Positions 35,261-44,442 of a stretch of DNA of 64,000 nt are shown piece by piece. Both the position numbers and the translations under genes were made by a program. Source of the stretch: Nocardioides sp. cx-173 (lineage in GTDB: Bacteria > Actinomycetota > Actinomycetes > Propionibacteriales > Nocardioidaceae); the NCBI RefSeq assembly GCF_021117365.1, contig NZ_CP088262.1, forward strand, positions 1,860,001 through 1,924,000, given 5' to 3'. The first letter of the stretch is position 1. Each line of letters starts with the position of its first letter. The notes below the pieces were generated by a model. It was not told the origin of the DNA, ran no database searches, and was given only the letters and a program-made list of their open reading frames with translations.

Positions 35261-35989
35261 ATGACGAACCAGGACAGGACGGCGCTCGTGACGGGCGCGA
35301 ACAAGGGCATCGGCCTCCAGATCGCGGCGGGCCTCGCGGCCGAGGGCTACCGGGTCGCCGTGGGCGCCCGCGACGACGAGCGGCGGGAGAAGGCGCTCGC
35401 CGAGCTGCGCGCCGACGGGGCCGACGTGGTGGGGGTCCGCCTCGACGTGAGCTCGGACGACAGCGTCGCGGACGCGATCGCCGAGCTCGAGGAGCGGTTC
35501 GGGCACCTGGACGCGGTGGTCAACAACGCGGGCATCTCGGGCCCCGCCGACGCGGGCGGACTCCAGGACCCGCTGACCCTCGACCTCGACGTCCTCGGCA
35601 CGGTGCTGGAGACCAACGTGTACGGCGCCGTCCGGGTGACCAACGCGGCGCTGCCGCTGCTGCGACGCTCGTCCGCTCCCCGCATCGTCAACGTCTCCAG
35701 CAACATGGGCTCGCTGGCGCTGCGCACCGGACCGGTCATGGCGGCGTACGCGCCCTCGAAGACCCTGCTCAACGCGATGACGGTGCAGTACGCGCGCCGC
35801 CTGGCCGAGACCGACCCCGGCCTGCTGGTCAACGCCGTGTGCCCGGGCTACGTCGCCACCGACTTCACCGGCTTCGCCGGATGGCGTACGCCGACCGAGG
35901 GTGCAGCGGTCGCGGTGCGCTTCGCAACGCTGCCGCTCGGCGGGCCCTCCGGCGGGTTCTTCGACGACGCGGGGGAGGTCTCCTGGTGA
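35261..35989 (+). CDS. SDR-family oxidoreductase (carbonyl-reductase-like)
   Basis: A 242-residue short-chain dehydrogenase. It shows the nucleotide-binding TGANKGIG, NNAGIS, the catalytic Ser in VNVSSNMGS and the YAPSK active-site pair, then the VNAVCPGYVATDFTG segment. LDVSSDD after the third strand and the GARDDERRE region suggest NADP(H) preference. The layout is like plant and bacterial carbonyl reductases acting on aldehydes, ketones or quinones; the substrate is unknown. It is divergently transcribed from the LysR gene and probably under its control. Confidence 0.93.
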   Translation: MTNQDRTALVTGANKGIGLQIAAGLAAEGYRVAVGARDDERREKALAELRADGADVVGVRLDVSSDDSVADAIAELEERFGHLDAVVNNAGISGPADAGGLQDPLTLDLDVLGTVLETNVYGAVRVTNAALPLLRRSSAPRIVNVSSNMGSLALRTGPVMAAYAPSKTLLNAMTVQYARRLAETDPGLLVNAVCPGYVATDFTGFAGWRTPTEGAAVAVRFATLPLGGPSGGFFDDAGEVSW

Positions 35990-36022
35990 CCCGCACCCTC
36001 AGGGCGGACGGGGCTCCGCCAG

Positions 36023-36028
36023 TACGGT
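36023..36028 (+). promoter_or_regulatory. -10 hexamer of thiamine-binding protein gene (leaderless)
   Basis: TACGGT ends six bases before the ATG at 36035, with no Shine-Dalgarno between them. Confidence 0.55.
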
Positions 36029-36034
36029 GAGCAC

Positions 36035-36334
36035 ATGATCGTGGCATTCAGCATCAGTCCCTCCGCCGGTGACGAGACCGGTGGCGTCTCCGAGGCGGTG
36101 GCCGCCGCCGTCCGCGTCGTCCGCGAGTCCGGCCTTCCGCACGAGACCAACGCGATGTTCACCAACATCGAGGGGGAGTGGGACGAGGTGATGGCGGTGG
36201 TCAAGCGCGCCGTCGACGTCGTCGCCGAGGTGTCCCCGCGCGTGGGCCTGGTGCTCAAAGCCGACATCCGACCGGGCTGGACCGGGCAGCTCACCGCGAA
36301 GGTGGAGCGCATCGAGAAGGCGCTCGAGGGCTGA
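36035..36334 (+). CDS. MTH1187/YkoF-type thiamine-binding protein
   Basis: A 99-residue ferredoxin-like-fold protein of the MTH1187 (DUF77) family, whose members bind thiamine or its pyrimidine part: MIVAFSISPSAG, VSEAVAAAVRVVRESGLPHETNAMFTNIEGEWDEVMAVVKRAVDVV and RVGLVLKADIRPG are all family features. It is the first gene of a three-gene unit; its TGA overlaps the next ATG by one base. The third gene, a YjbQ protein, has also been linked to thiamine phosphate synthesis, so the unit may concern thiamine salvage. Confidence 0.88.
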   Translation: MIVAFSISPSAGDETGGVSEAVAAAVRVVRESGLPHETNAMFTNIEGEWDEVMAVVKRAVDVVAEVSPRVGLVLKADIRPGWTGQLTAKVERIEKALEG

Positions 36335-37107
36335 TGTCGGTACCCACGCCGCCAGGCCCGCCGCCGTACGAGCCGCCGTTCGCGCCACCCCCGTCTGCAC
36401 CGCAGCCGTCTGCACCGCAGCCGTCTGCACCGCCGCCGTACGTCCCGACCGCGGGGGCGCCCGCCGGGCCGCCCCCTCCGCCGCCCTGGTCGCCCCAGGC
36501 GGCCCCGCCGCCGCCGTCGGGCCGCCGTTCTCGGACGCTGCCGCTCGTGCTGGCGGGCGTCGGTGCGGTGCTGGTCGTCGGCCTCGCGGTGCTGGTGCCG
36601 GTCCTGCTCTCGCAGGACGACGACAGCACGTCCTCGCAGGGCAGGGACGGCGGCGGTGACACCACGCTGGACGCCGTGGAGGAGTACTCGGACCTGGAGA
36701 CCTCGCACACCGAGGACCCGGTGGACTACGAGCAGTCGCCGCCGGTCGGCGGCCCGCACGCCCCGGTGTGGCTGGACTGCGGCGTCTACGACGAGCCGGT
36801 GAGCGAGGAGCACGTCGTGCACGACCTCGAGCACGGCACGGTGTGGATCACCTACGAGCCCGGCCTCGACGAGGAGTCGGTGGCGGCCCTGGAGGCGGTG
36901 CTCCCGGACAACGGCATCCTCTCGCCGTACGACGGTCTCGAGGCGCCGGTGGTGGTGACGGTGTGGGAGCGCCAGCTCGAGCTGACCGGCGCCGACGACC
37001 CGCGGCTGGAGCAGTTCATCGACGAGTTCGGGGCCGGGGAGACCGCTCCCGAGCCGTTCGCCTCCTGCGCCGGCGGGCTCGCGGACCCGAGCGGATCGCC
37101 CGTGTGA
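36334..37107 (+). CDS. DUF3105 membrane-anchored protein with proline-rich N-terminus
   Basis: A 257-residue protein. Residues 1-65 are Pro/Ala/Ser-rich and cytoplasmic, with a triple PQPSA repeat. One transmembrane helix follows at about 69-90 (LPLVLAGVGAVLVVGLAVLVPVLL). The outer domain is DUF3105: YEQSPPVGGPHAPVWLDCGVYDEPVSEEHVVHDLEHGTVWITY, with conserved His and Cys residues, and a final Cys in SCAGG. Function of the family is unknown to me. It overlaps both neighbours by one base, so it sits tightly inside a possible thiamine-related operon. Confidence 0.87.
   Translation: MSVPTPPGPPPYEPPFAPPPSAPQPSAPQPSAPPPYVPTAGAPAGPPPPPPWSPQAAPPPPSGRRSRTLPLVLAGVGAVLVVGLAVLVPVLLSQDDDSTSSQGRDGGGDTTLDAVEEYSDLETSHTEDPVDYEQSPPVGGPHAPVWLDCGVYDEPVSEEHVVHDLEHGTVWITYEPGLDEESVAALEAVLPDNGILSPYDGLEAPVVVTVWERQLELTGADDPRLEQFIDEFGAGETAPEPFASCAGGLADPSGSPV
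36391..36435 (+). repeat. three 15 bp tandem repeats in the DUF3105 gene
   Basis: CCGTCTGCACCGCAG occurs twice exactly and once with a single change, encoding the PSAPQ units of the proline-rich N-terminus. Confidence 0.9.
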
Positions 37108-37508
37108 TGGACAGCGAGACCAGGAGCTACCGCACCGGGAGCCAGGAGGTCGTCCTGGACCTCACCGAGGACTGCGCTGAGTTCGTGAGCGGGCGTGGCG
37201 ACGGGCTGCTCAACATCTTCGTGCCGCACGCGACCGCGGGCATCGCGATCCTCGAGACCGGTGCCGGCAGCGACGACGACCTGCTCGCGGCCCTCGGCGA
37301 CCTGCTGCCGGCCGATGACCGCTGGCGCCACCGCCACGGCTCGCCGGGGCACGGCCGCTCGCACGTGATGCCGGCGATCGTGCCGCCGTCAGCGACGGTG
37401 CCGGTCCTCGGCGGCCGGCTGGCCCTGGGCACCTGGCAGAGCGTGTGCCTGGTCGACCTCAACGTCGACAACCCCGAGCGCGAGGTGCGGTTCAGCTTCC
37501 TCGGCTGA
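37107..37508 (+). CDS. YjbQ-family protein
   Basis: A 133-residue protein of the YjbQ/UPF0047 family: GLLNIFVPHATAGIAILE, HRHGSPGHGRSHVMPAIVPPSATVPVLGGRLALGTWQSVCLVDLN are the conserved family blocks, with three histidines likely in the active site. E. coli YjbQ has thiamine-phosphate-synthase-like activity, and the family is often annotated secondary thiamine-phosphate synthase enzyme. It is translationally coupled to the DUF3105 gene. Confidence 0.93.
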   Translation: MDSETRSYRTGSQEVVLDLTEDCAEFVSGRGDGLLNIFVPHATAGIAILETGAGSDDDLLAALGDLLPADDRWRHRHGSPGHGRSHVMPAIVPPSATVPVLGGRLALGTWQSVCLVDLNVDNPEREVRFSFLG

Positions 37509-37536
37509 CCGTGCCGCTCGGTCCGCCCGTCCGTCG

Positions 37537-38190
37537 TCAGCGGGCGGGCGGGTGCGCGTCGACGCCGTGCTCGGCCAGTAGGTCCACGAGGACCGCAGGT
37601 CCCTGCGTGTGCTCCCAGTGCACCGCCTCGAGGCCGGCAGCGCGGGCACCCTCGACGTTGGCGAGGCCGTCGTCGACGAAGAGGATGGCGGAGGGGTTTG
37701 CTCCGATCCGGCGGGCGGCCTCGATGAAGAAGGCCGGGTCGGGCTTGGTGAGCCCCAGGTCGTAGGAGTAGCAGCTGACGTCGAAGAGCTCGTCGTAGCC
37801 CAGCGCGGTGCGCATGTGCTCTGCGCGGCGCCGCTCCTGGTTGGTCCCGAGGTGGACGCCGTAGCCGTTGCGACGCAGCGCGTGGATGAGCGCGAAGGTC
37901 TCCTCGATCCGTTCGATGCGCTGCCAGACGGCGCGGTGGACGACCTCGGCCGGCTCGGCGACGCCGTGCTCGGCCAGGGCGGCTGCCAGCAGGGGCAGGA
38001 AGTCGCCCTGGCCGGAGAGCGTGGGCCGCTCGTCACGCCACGCCGCGTGCAGGAACTCCCGCGCCCGGTCGCCGAGGAACGGCTCCACGGCGGCGTACCA
38101 GCCGCCGGGCAGCACCTGGATGACGCCGTCGGCGTCGAAGAGCACGTGCCGGACCGCGTGGACGGGGACGACGGGGGTGCTGGACGGCAT
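37537..38190 (-). CDS. HAD-superfamily hydrolase
   Basis: A 217-residue HAD-like phosphatase. It shows the nucleophile motif LFDADG (D19, D21), the motif II region HLGTNQ, the Lys in GLTKPDPAFF and the acidic motif ILFVDDGLANVEGA. The cap is helical, of the small C1 type. Substrate unknown. The start at 38190 is chosen because upstream codons run into the divergent promoter; FDADGVIQ at residue 18 fits family N-termini. It is divergent from the LexA-boxed gene. Confidence 0.9.
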   Translation of the reverse strand: MPSSTPVVPVHAVRHVLFDADGVIQVLPGGWYAAVEPFLGDRAREFLHAAWRDERPTLSGQGDFLPLLAAALAEHGVAEPAEVVHRAVWQRIERIEETFALIHALRRNGYGVHLGTNQERRRAEHMRTALGYDELFDVSCYSYDLGLTKPDPAFFIEAARRIGANPSAILFVDDGLANVEGARAAGLEAVHWEHTQGPAVLVDLLAEHGVDAHPPAR

Positions 38191-38255
38191 GAGGAAATCC
38201 TGGACGAGGCGCGGCGCCCTTGTCCGATCGATGGTGCTCCGACACCTCTTGTTCG

Positions 38256-38273
38256 GTCGAACAGGTGTTCGAC
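38256..38273. promoter_or_regulatory. LexA-binding SOS box
   Basis: GTCGAAC-AGGT-GTTCGAC is a perfect palindrome matching the actinobacterial/Bacillus-type box (GAAC-N4-GTTC with TCG/CGA flanks). It ends immediately before the TACCCT -10 element at 38274-38279, so LexA would occlude the promoter. Confidence 0.93.
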
Positions 38274-38279
38274 TACCCT
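38274..38279 (+). promoter_or_regulatory. -10 hexamer of SOS-boxed gene (leaderless)
   Basis: TACCCT ends six bases before the ATG at 38286; a TTGTTC -35 candidate lies 19 bp upstream across the LexA box. Confidence 0.6.
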
Positions 38280-38285
38280 GGGAGC

Positions 38286-38654
38286 ATGGCACTTGTCGCA
38301 CCACCCGGATGGCCGCGCGGGGTCCGCCCGCCGGACGCCCCCGACTGGGAGCGCACGGCCGCCGACTGGCTGCTCGACCAGTGCCCGCCGGACTACCGCC
38401 GCTACGCCGGGCTGCGCCGACACGTGGTGGTGCTGGCGCGCTTCGCGGTCCTGCACGTCGAGGCCAGCCAGGCCGCCTGCCGGCGCGGGATGAGCGAGGC
38501 GCGGGCCGATCTGCGCGAAGTGGCCACCGACGCGGTCGTCGAGGCCGCGGTCCAGACCTTCCAGCTCGAGGACGCCCGGCTGCTCCGGCTGCGCCGCGAG
38601 GTCGGGCTGGTCGAGGAGGCGCTGCGCGGGCGGCGCTACGTCGCGCGGCTGTAG
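38286..38654 (+). CDS. LexA-regulated conserved hypothetical protein
   Basis: A 122-residue, mostly helical and Arg-rich protein with no membrane segment. Visible blocks are PPGWPRGVRPPDAPDWERTAADWLLDQCPPDYRRY, LRRHVVVLARFAVLHVEASQAACRRGM and the C-terminal LRREVGLVEEALRGRRYVARL. As I recall, this pattern recurs in actinobacteria as an unnamed small protein. The perfect SOS box over its promoter indicates DNA-damage induction. The start is the ATG with a -10 six bases upstream; codons further upstream would be inside the operator. A role in DNA repair or checkpoint is inferred only from regulation. Confidence 0.82.
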   Translation: MALVAPPGWPRGVRPPDAPDWERTAADWLLDQCPPDYRRYAGLRRHVVVLARFAVLHVEASQAACRRGMSEARADLREVATDAVVEAAVQTFQLEDARLLRLRREVGLVEEALRGRRYVARL

Positions 38655-38656
38655 CC

Positions 38657-39652
38657 CTACGGCAGCGGGTCGGCCGAGCCGAGGCGCCAGAGCGCCAACC
38701 CATGCAGGTCGAGGTCGTCGGCGAGTCGGGCCCGCAGCCGCCAGGAGCGGCGGTCGGACCACCACAGCACGGTGCCGTCAGACAGCCGGGCCGACCACTC
38801 GCCGTAGGCCGGGTGCCAGACCGCGCGGGCGCCGTCCTTCCGGACCAGTCGTCGCGCTCCGGCGACGGTGACCGTGCGGCCGGTGCCGCGGCGCGGCCAC
38901 GTGTAGCCGTAGCCGGCGACGCCGAGGTCCAGCTGCCCCGCGGGCACGGCCTGGCGCGCGGCGCGGATTGCCTGGCGCTGCCAGCGCAGTGGGCCGATCG
39001 GACCCGGCCCGGACCAGGTCGGGCCGTGGTAGTCGTAGGCCATCAGCACGATCACGTCGGCCGCGTCGGCGAGGGCCGCGAGTCGGTAGCCGTGCGCCCG
39101 GTACGCCGCCAGGCTGGTCGACGCGCTCACGTCGATCGAGACGCTCTTCTCCTCGGGCATCAGCGCCTGGAGCCGCCGCACCAGCCGGACCAGCCCGCCG
39201 GCGCGGTGGCGCGGCACCAGCTCCAGGTCGACGTTGACGCCGTCCCAGCCCTGCGCGGCCACGAAGCCGGCCAGTCGCCGCGCCACCCGCTCGATGTTGG
39301 CGCGGCTGCCGAGCAGCCGGCTCGCAGCGCGGCGGTCGAAGGCGCCGAGCCGGTTGCTGTAGTTGCTGACGATCAGCTCGCCGCGCAGCCCGCGGCGCTC
39401 GGCGGTGCCCGCGAGACGGCGGGTGCCGGCGTCCGGGCGCAGCACGCGCCGTCCGTCGGCGGTGATGCTGACCCCGGCCACCGTCAGGGTGGTGAGCGCG
39501 TGCGCCTCGCGGCCGACGAGCCGGTCGCTGGCGCTGCCCAGCGCGAAGCCGGTGACGGCGGGCTCGTCGGCTGCGGAGGCCGTGGGCAGCGCGGTGGTGA
39601 GCAGTGCGGCTGTGAGCGCTGCGGCCAACGGAAGCGAGCGATGCCGAGTCAT
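38657..39652 (-). CDS. secreted GH18-family glycoside hydrolase
   Basis: A 331-residue exported protein with a signal peptide (residues 1-28, cleavage near ASA-AD). The GH18 catalytic motif DxxxDxE is DGVNVDLE at 137-144, and VIVLMAYDYHGPTWSGPGPIGPL and GVAGYGYTW are typical of the YaaH/SpoVS-like chitinase-fold group that acts on cell-wall sugars or chitin. The C-terminus LHGLALWRLGSADP is the last barrel strand. AGGTGG lies upstream of the ATG. It has no LysM or chitin-binding domain. Two bases separate it from the convergent SOS gene. Confidence 0.93.
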   Translation of the reverse strand: MTRHRSLPLAAALTAALLTTALPTASAADEPAVTGFALGSASDRLVGREAHALTTLTVAGVSITADGRRVLRPDAGTRRLAGTAERRGLRGELIVSNYSNRLGAFDRRAASRLLGSRANIERVARRLAGFVAAQGWDGVNVDLELVPRHRAGGLVRLVRRLQALMPEEKSVSIDVSASTSLAAYRAHGYRLAALADAADVIVLMAYDYHGPTWSGPGPIGPLRWQRQAIRAARQAVPAGQLDLGVAGYGYTWPRRGTGRTVTVAGARRLVRKDGARAVWHPAYGEWSARLSDGTVLWWSDRRSWRLRARLADDLDLHGLALWRLGSADPLP

Positions 39653-39692
39653 GGGTCCACCTTGTCATCCCGGTGGCAGGGTGATCCGGCAC

Positions 39693-39698
39693 TACGGT
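39693..39698 (+). promoter_or_regulatory. -10 hexamer of NUDIX gene (leaderless)
   Basis: TACGGT ends seven bases before the GTG at 39706; this supports that start over the in-frame GTG at 39697, which overlaps the hexamer. Confidence 0.5.
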
Positions 39699-39705
39699 GG
39701 GCGCC

Positions 39706-40128
39706 GTGCACCGCTTCTCGAGCATCGTCCTGGTAGACCGTCGCGGTCGAGTCCTGCTGCAGGAGCGCGACTCCCGTCCCCGATACGACCCCGACCGCTG
39801 GGGCTATCCCGGCGGCGCGGTGGAGCCGGGGGAGGACTACGAGCAGGCGGCGTACCGCGAGCTGGAGGAGGAGACCGGCGTGCGCCTGGCACCGGGCACG
39901 CTGGAGCTGGTGGGGGAGTTCCATTTCTGGAGCGAGCCCTGCGGGGAGACCGACGAGTTCTGCCTCTACGCCGCCGGGACCGACCTCACCGAGGTGGCGT
40001 GCCACGAGGGCCGGCAGATGGTCTTCGTCGACCCGGCGGTCGCGCTCGACCTGGACCTGACGGCGTCGGCGCGCCACACGCTGAGTGACTTCCTCGCCTC
40101 CGCCATGTACGAGAGGGTGGCGCCATGA
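39706..40128 (+). CDS. NUDIX hydrolase
   Basis: A 140-residue NUDIX protein with a complete Nudix box GGAVEPGEDYEQAAYRELEEETGV, which coordinates the metal for cleaving nucleoside diphosphate-X bonds. The fold starts HRFSSIVLVDRRGRVLLQERDS. The WSEPCGETDEFCLYAAGTD strand is not diagnostic, so the substrate is open. Its stop overlaps the next start by ATGA, linking it to the SMP-30-like gene. Confidence 0.93.
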   Translation: MHRFSSIVLVDRRGRVLLQERDSRPRYDPDRWGYPGGAVEPGEDYEQAAYRELEEETGVRLAPGTLELVGEFHFWSEPCGETDEFCLYAAGTDLTEVACHEGRQMVFVDPAVALDLDLTASARHTLSDFLASAMYERVAP

Positions 40129-41066
40129 CCTCGACCTTCACCGTCATCCCCGTCCCCGGCCACGGAGCGGAGGACGTCGTGGTCGCCACGAGCGGCCCCG
40201 ACGAGGGGGCGGTGTTCACCGGCACCGAGGACGGCGCGATCCTCCGGGTCAGCCCCGACGGGCAGCAGGTCGAACGCGTCGCCCACACCGGCGGCCGCCC
40301 GCTCGGCATCGAGCTCGACCTCGACGGCCGGCTCGTGGTCTGCGACGCCCGCCGTGGCCTGCTGCGGGTCGATCCGGCCAGCGGGGCGGTCGAGACGGTC
40401 ACCGACAGCGTGGGTGGCGCCCCGATGAGGTTCTGCAACAACGCCGCGGTGGCCTCGGACGGCACGGTGTGGTTCAGCGACTCCTCGACGCGCTACGGCA
40501 TCGAGCGCTGGAAGGACGACTTCCTCCAGAACACCCGCACGGGGCGGCTGCTGAGGCTCACCACCGACGGCACCGTCGAGGTGGTGCTCGACGGGCTGGC
40601 CTTCGCCAACGGCGTGGCGCTGTCGGCCGCGGAGGACTTCGTCTGCGTCGCCGAGTCCGGGGCGCGCACCGTCGTACGCCGCTGGCTCACCGGCAACCGC
40701 GCCGGCATGCGCGACCTGCTCTGCTCGGGGCTGCCGGGCTACCCCGACAACATCGCCCGGGGCAGCGACGGGCTGATCTGGGTGACGATCGGAAGCCCGG
40801 TCGACCCGCTCGTCGAGCGCCTCCAGAGCGGACCCATGGCCTTGCGCAAGCTGGCGACCAGGATCCCGGAGCGGCTGCAGCCCAAGCCGAAGCAGACCGT
40901 GCGCGTGCAGGCCTACGACGACGCAGGCAAGCTGGTGCACGACCTCGACGTGACGCCGGGCGAGCACGGGGCGTCGTACCACATGGTCACGGGCGTGCGA
41001 GAGCACGACGGCCGGGTCTGGATGGGCAGTCTGCACGAGCCGGCCATCGCCGTGCTGGATCGTTGA
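40125..41066 (+). CDS. SMP-30/strictosidine-synthase-like beta-propeller protein
   Basis: A 313-residue six-bladed propeller. The blades show repeated G..V.TGTEDGAILRV, GRPLGIELDLDGRLVVCDARRGLLRVD, RFCNNAAVASDGTVWFSDSSTRYG and LAFANGVALSAAEDFVCVAES units, ending with PGYPDNIARGSDGLIWVTIGSP. These match the SMP-30/gluconolactonase/LRE and strictosidine-synthase-like families, metal-dependent lactonases or esterases. No signal peptide is seen. It is coupled to the NUDIX gene. Confidence 0.88.
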   Translation: MTSTFTVIPVPGHGAEDVVVATSGPDEGAVFTGTEDGAILRVSPDGQQVERVAHTGGRPLGIELDLDGRLVVCDARRGLLRVDPASGAVETVTDSVGGAPMRFCNNAAVASDGTVWFSDSSTRYGIERWKDDFLQNTRTGRLLRLTTDGTVEVVLDGLAFANGVALSAAEDFVCVAESGARTVVRRWLTGNRAGMRDLLCSGLPGYPDNIARGSDGLIWVTIGSPVDPLVERLQSGPMALRKLATRIPERLQPKPKQTVRVQAYDDAGKLVHDLDVTPGEHGASYHMVTGVREHDGRVWMGSLHEPAIAVLDR

Positions 41067-41083
41067 TCGCGGACCGTGACCCG

Positions 41084-41089
41084 TAAACT
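41084..41089 (+). promoter_or_regulatory. -10 hexamer of dxs (leaderless)
   Basis: TAAACT ends seven bases before the dxs ATG at 41097; TTGATC at 41063-41068 is a possible -35 with a short 15 bp spacer. Confidence 0.6.
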
Positions 41090-41096
41090 CGCGGCC

Positions 41097-43001
41097 ATGG
41101 GTGTCCTGGATTCGATCGCCGGACCGCGCGACCTGCGGGGTCTCTCCGACGACGAGCTGACGGCGCTGGCCGCGGAGATCCGGGACCGGCTCGTGCAGGC
41201 CTGCTCGCGGGTGGGCGGGCACCTCGGTCCCAACCTCGGTGTCGTCGAGCTGACGCTGGCGATCCACCGGGTCTTCGAGTCCCCGCGTGACCGGGTGGTC
41301 TTCGACACCGGCCACCAGTCCTACGTGCACAAGATGCTTACCGGGCGCGCCGACGCGTTCACCGGGCTGCGCACGGAAGGCGGGCTCAGCGGCTATCCCA
41401 GCCAGGCCGAGTCCGAGCACGACATCGTCGAGAACTCCCACGCCTCCACGGCGCTCAGCTACGCCGACGGCATCGCCAAGGCCTACGCGATCCGCGGCGA
41501 GGACCGGCACACGGTGGCCGTGATCGGCGACGGCGCGCTGACCGGCGGCATGGCCTGGGAGGCGCTCAACAACATCGCGATCGCCAAGGACTCGCGCCTG
41601 GTGATCGTGGTCAACGACAACGGCCGGTCCTACACGCCCACGATCGGCGGTCTCGCCACGGCGCTCACCGCGCTGCGCACGAACCCCCGCTACGAGCACG
41701 TCCTCGACGTGGTCAAGCGGCGGCTCAACGCCGTCAAGGGCGTCGGCCCGGCGACGTACGACGCGCTGCACGCGGTCAAGAAGGGCCTCAAGGACGCGCT
41801 CGCCCCGCAGGGCCTGTTCGAGGACCTGGGCCTGAAGTACGTCGGTCCCGTCGACGGACACGACCTGGCCGCGATGGAGCAGGCACTGGCGCAGGCCAAG
41901 CGGTTCAACGGCCCGGTGATCGTGCACGCGATCACCCGCAAGGGCTTCGGCTACGACGCTGCGGAGCGCCACGAGGCCGACCAGTTCCACTCGCCGCAGC
42001 CCTTCGACATCGAGACCGGCGAGGAGAAGGTGCGCGGCCGGATCTGGACCGACGTCTTCGCCGACGAGATCGTGCGGATCGGCGAGCGCCGCCCGGACGT
42101 CGTCGCGATGACCGCGGCGATGATGCACCCGGTGGGGCTCGACGACTTCCAGCGGCGCTTCCCCGAGCGCACCATCGACGTCGGCATCGCCGAGCAGCAC
42201 GCCGCGACCTCGGCCGCCGGGCTCGCGATCGGCGGGCTGCACCCCGTCGTCGCGATCTACGCCACGTTCCTCAACCGCGCCTTCGACCAGGTGCTCATGG
42301 ACATCGCGCTGCACCGCTGCGGGGTGACCTTCGTGCTCGACCGGGCCGGGGTCACCGGCGACGACGGGGCCAGCCACAACGGCATGTGGGACATGTCGTT
42401 CCTCCAGGTCGTGCCCGGCCTGCGCCTGGCCGCGCCGCGCGACGCGACCCGGCTGCGCGAGCTGCTCAACGAGGCCGTCGAGGTCGACGATGCCCCGACC
42501 GTGGTGCGCTTCCCGAAGGGCCCGCCGCCGGCCGACATCCCCACGCACAGCAAGGCGGGCGGCGCCGACGTACTCGTGCGCACCGGCCCGCTCGACGTCC
42601 TGGTCGTGGGCGTGGGCTCGATGGCGTCGGTCGCCGTCGAGGTCGCCGAGCGCCTCGACGCCCAGGGCATCGGCGTGACCGTCGTCGACCCGCGCTGGGT
42701 CAAGCCCGTCGACCCCGCGGTCGTCGAGCTCGCCCGCCAGCACCGGCTCGTGGTCAGCGTCGAGGACAACGGCCGCGTCGGCGGCTGCGGTGCGACGCTG
42801 CTGCAGACGCTCAACGACGCCGGGGTGACCACGCCGTTCCGGCTGCACGGCGTCCCGCAGGAGTTCCTGGGCCACGCCAAGCGCGCCGCGATCCTGGAGC
42901 GGATCGGCCTCACCCCCCAGGCGATCGCCCTCGGCATCGTCGAGGACATGACGGCCCTCGCCGAGGGTCGAGTGGTCGTCGATGCCGACCACGTCGGCTG
43001 A
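41097..43001 (+). CDS. dxs: 1-deoxy-D-xylulose-5-phosphate synthase
   Basis: A 634-residue thiamine-diphosphate enzyme that condenses pyruvate and glyceraldehyde 3-phosphate, the first step of the MEP isoprenoid pathway. Evidence: the N-terminal [19 protein letters not shown] and [10 protein letters not shown], the TPP/Mg motif GDGALTGG...NN (144-159), the catalytic Glu region [11 protein letters not shown], and the transketolase C-domain PTVVRFPKG and VEDNGRVGG. The start is set by the -10 element. The mature length is typical. The 3' end overlaps the next gene by 20 bases. Confidence 0.98.
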   Translation: MGVLDSIAGPRDLRGLSDDELTALAAEIRDRLVQACSRVGGHLGPNLGVVELTLAIHRVFESPRDRVVFDTGHQSYVHKMLTGRADAFTGLRTEGGLSGYPSQAESEHDIVENSHASTALSYADGIAKAYAIRGEDRHTVAVIGDGALTGGMAWEALNNIAIAKDSRLVIVVNDNGRSYTPTIGGLATALTALRTNPRYEHVLDVVKRRLNAVKGVGPATYDALHAVKKGLKDALAPQGLFEDLGLKYVGPVDGHDLAAMEQALAQAKRFNGPVIVHAITRKGFGYDAAERHEADQFHSPQPFDIETGEEKVRGRIWTDVFADEIVRIGERRPDVVAMTAAMMHPVGLDDFQRRFPERTIDVGIAEQHAATSAAGLAIGGLHPVVAIYATFLNRAFDQVLMDIALHRCGVTFVLDRAGVTGDDGASHNGMWDMSFLQVVPGLRLAAPRDATRLRELLNEAVEVDDAPTVVRFPKGPPPADIPTHSKAGGADVLVRTGPLDVLVVGVGSMASVAVEVAERLDAQGIGVTVVDPRWVKPVDPAVVELARQHRLVVSVEDNGRVGGCGATLLQTLNDAGVTTPFRLHGVPQEFLGHAKRAAILERIGLTPQAIALGIVEDMTALAEGRVVVDADHVG

Positions 43002-44376
43002 CCGACCGGGGCAGTCCCGCTCCCCGAGCCGGGCCGTCCTGGTGGCGGCCTGCTGCCTGGCGCTCGCCGGTTGTACGTCGCCGAGGGTCGACGACGCGCC
43101 TCCGCCGCCGTCGCCGACCGAGGCCGCCGGGTCGGCGCTGCCACCCACGGCGCCCGTGCCGCCGGACCTGCTCGCGGCGTTCCGCCGGGTGCTGGACCGG
43201 CGGGCCTCGGCGCTGCTGGCCCACGACCTTGACGCGTTCCGGTCCGGGGTGGCCGCGCGGGGGGCCTTCCGCGGCGAGCAGGAGACCTACTTCGCCAACC
43301 TGGCGCAGCTCCCGCTGGCGACCGTGTCCTACGAGATCGACCCCGGCAGCCTGCTGCGGCGCGGCGACCACTACTGGGTCGCGGTGGACGTGTCGCTCCA
43401 GCTGGCCGGGTACGACGCCGTGCCGGTGGCCTCCGTCGACCGCTACCGCTTCTCGCCGTCGCCGCGCCGCCCCTCCCGCTTCGTCCTCAGCTCCGTCAGC
43501 GACACCGCGTGGGAGGAGCGCCAGGAGGTCCGGCCGCAGCCGTGGGACCTCGGCCCGGTCCTGGTCCGGCAGGGGAGCGGGGTGCTGGGCGTGTTCGACG
43601 AGGGCACCGTGGAGGCGGCCGGCCCCCTGATCCGCTCGGTGGAGCGCGGGGTCGCCGACGTGGGCGCGCGGGTGCCCGAGGCCTGGGACGGGTCCGTGGT
43701 CGTCTACGCGCTTTCGGATCGCACCTTTTTGTCGACCCTCGACGACGTGCCCGGTGGGGACCCGGAGGTGCTGGACGCGCTGGCCTTCCCGGTCGCCGCG
43801 GGCCGCGACGACCCGACGGTGGCCTCGACCCGGTTCGTGCTCAGCCCGGAGATGGTGGCGCGCGCGGGCCGGCAGCGCGACCGGCTCGTGCGCCACGAGC
43901 TCACCCACGTGGCGCTCGGGGAGCGCGACGACGACGCGCCGCTCTGGCTCAGCGAGGGGATCGCCGAGTACGTCTCGGTGCAGTCGCTCGCGCCCGAGGA
44001 CCGGCGCCTCGAGCGCGCGGCGCTGGAGGCGGCCGAGGCCGGTGTCGACGCCCTGCCCGCGGACGACACCTTCAACGACGACGACTCCGCGGCCCACTAC
44101 GGGCTGTCGTGGTGGGCGTGCGAGTACGTCGCCCGCACCTACGGCGAGCCGATGCTGTGGTCGCTGCTGGACCAGATCCCTTCGGGCGGCGAGCAGCAGG
44201 AGCGCCTCGAGATGGTTCTCGGGCTTCGACCCCGACAGCTCGCCCGCCGCAGCGCGCTGCTGATGATCCGCACGTTCGACCCCGCGTTCCTGCAGCCGGA
44301 GCCGAGCCCGACCGCGTCGCCGAGCGGCACGCCCTCCGCGGCGCCCACGACCGACCCGAGCGCCTCGGGCGGCTGA
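42982..44376 (+). CDS. lipoprotein with gluzincin metallopeptidase domain
   Basis: A 464-residue lipoprotein. The lipobox LAGC places the lipidated Cys at 31. A linker follows, then an NTF2-like/DUF region (residues ~50-165), and a gluzincin peptidase domain with HELTH (305-309) and the third ligand Glu in [10 protein letters not shown] (E325). The C-terminus is Pro/Ser/Thr-rich. Such proteins are surface zinc peptidases of unknown substrate. It starts inside the dxs 3' end, so it is probably co-transcribed with dxs without a functional link being evident. Confidence 0.82.
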   Translation: MPTTSADRPGQSRSPSRAVLVAACCLALAGCTSPRVDDAPPPPSPTEAAGSALPPTAPVPPDLLAAFRRVLDRRASALLAHDLDAFRSGVAARGAFRGEQETYFANLAQLPLATVSYEIDPGSLLRRGDHYWVAVDVSLQLAGYDAVPVASVDRYRFSPSPRRPSRFVLSSVSDTAWEERQEVRPQPWDLGPVLVRQGSGVLGVFDEGTVEAAGPLIRSVERGVADVGARVPEAWDGSVVVYALSDRTFLSTLDDVPGGDPEVLDALAFPVAAGRDDPTVASTRFVLSPEMVARAGRQRDRLVRHELTHVALGERDDDAPLWLSEGIAEYVSVQSLAPEDRRLERAALEAAEAGVDALPADDTFNDDDSAAHYGLSWWACEYVARTYGEPMLWSLLDQIPSGGEQQERLEMVLGLRPRQLARRSALLMIRTFDPAFLQPEPSPTASPSGTPSAAPTTDPSASGG

Positions 44377-44442
44377 CCGGGCGGCGGTGTGCTACGGATC
44401 ACCCCGACGCCGGACCGACGTACGACGTGAGGCGGGTGGGCA

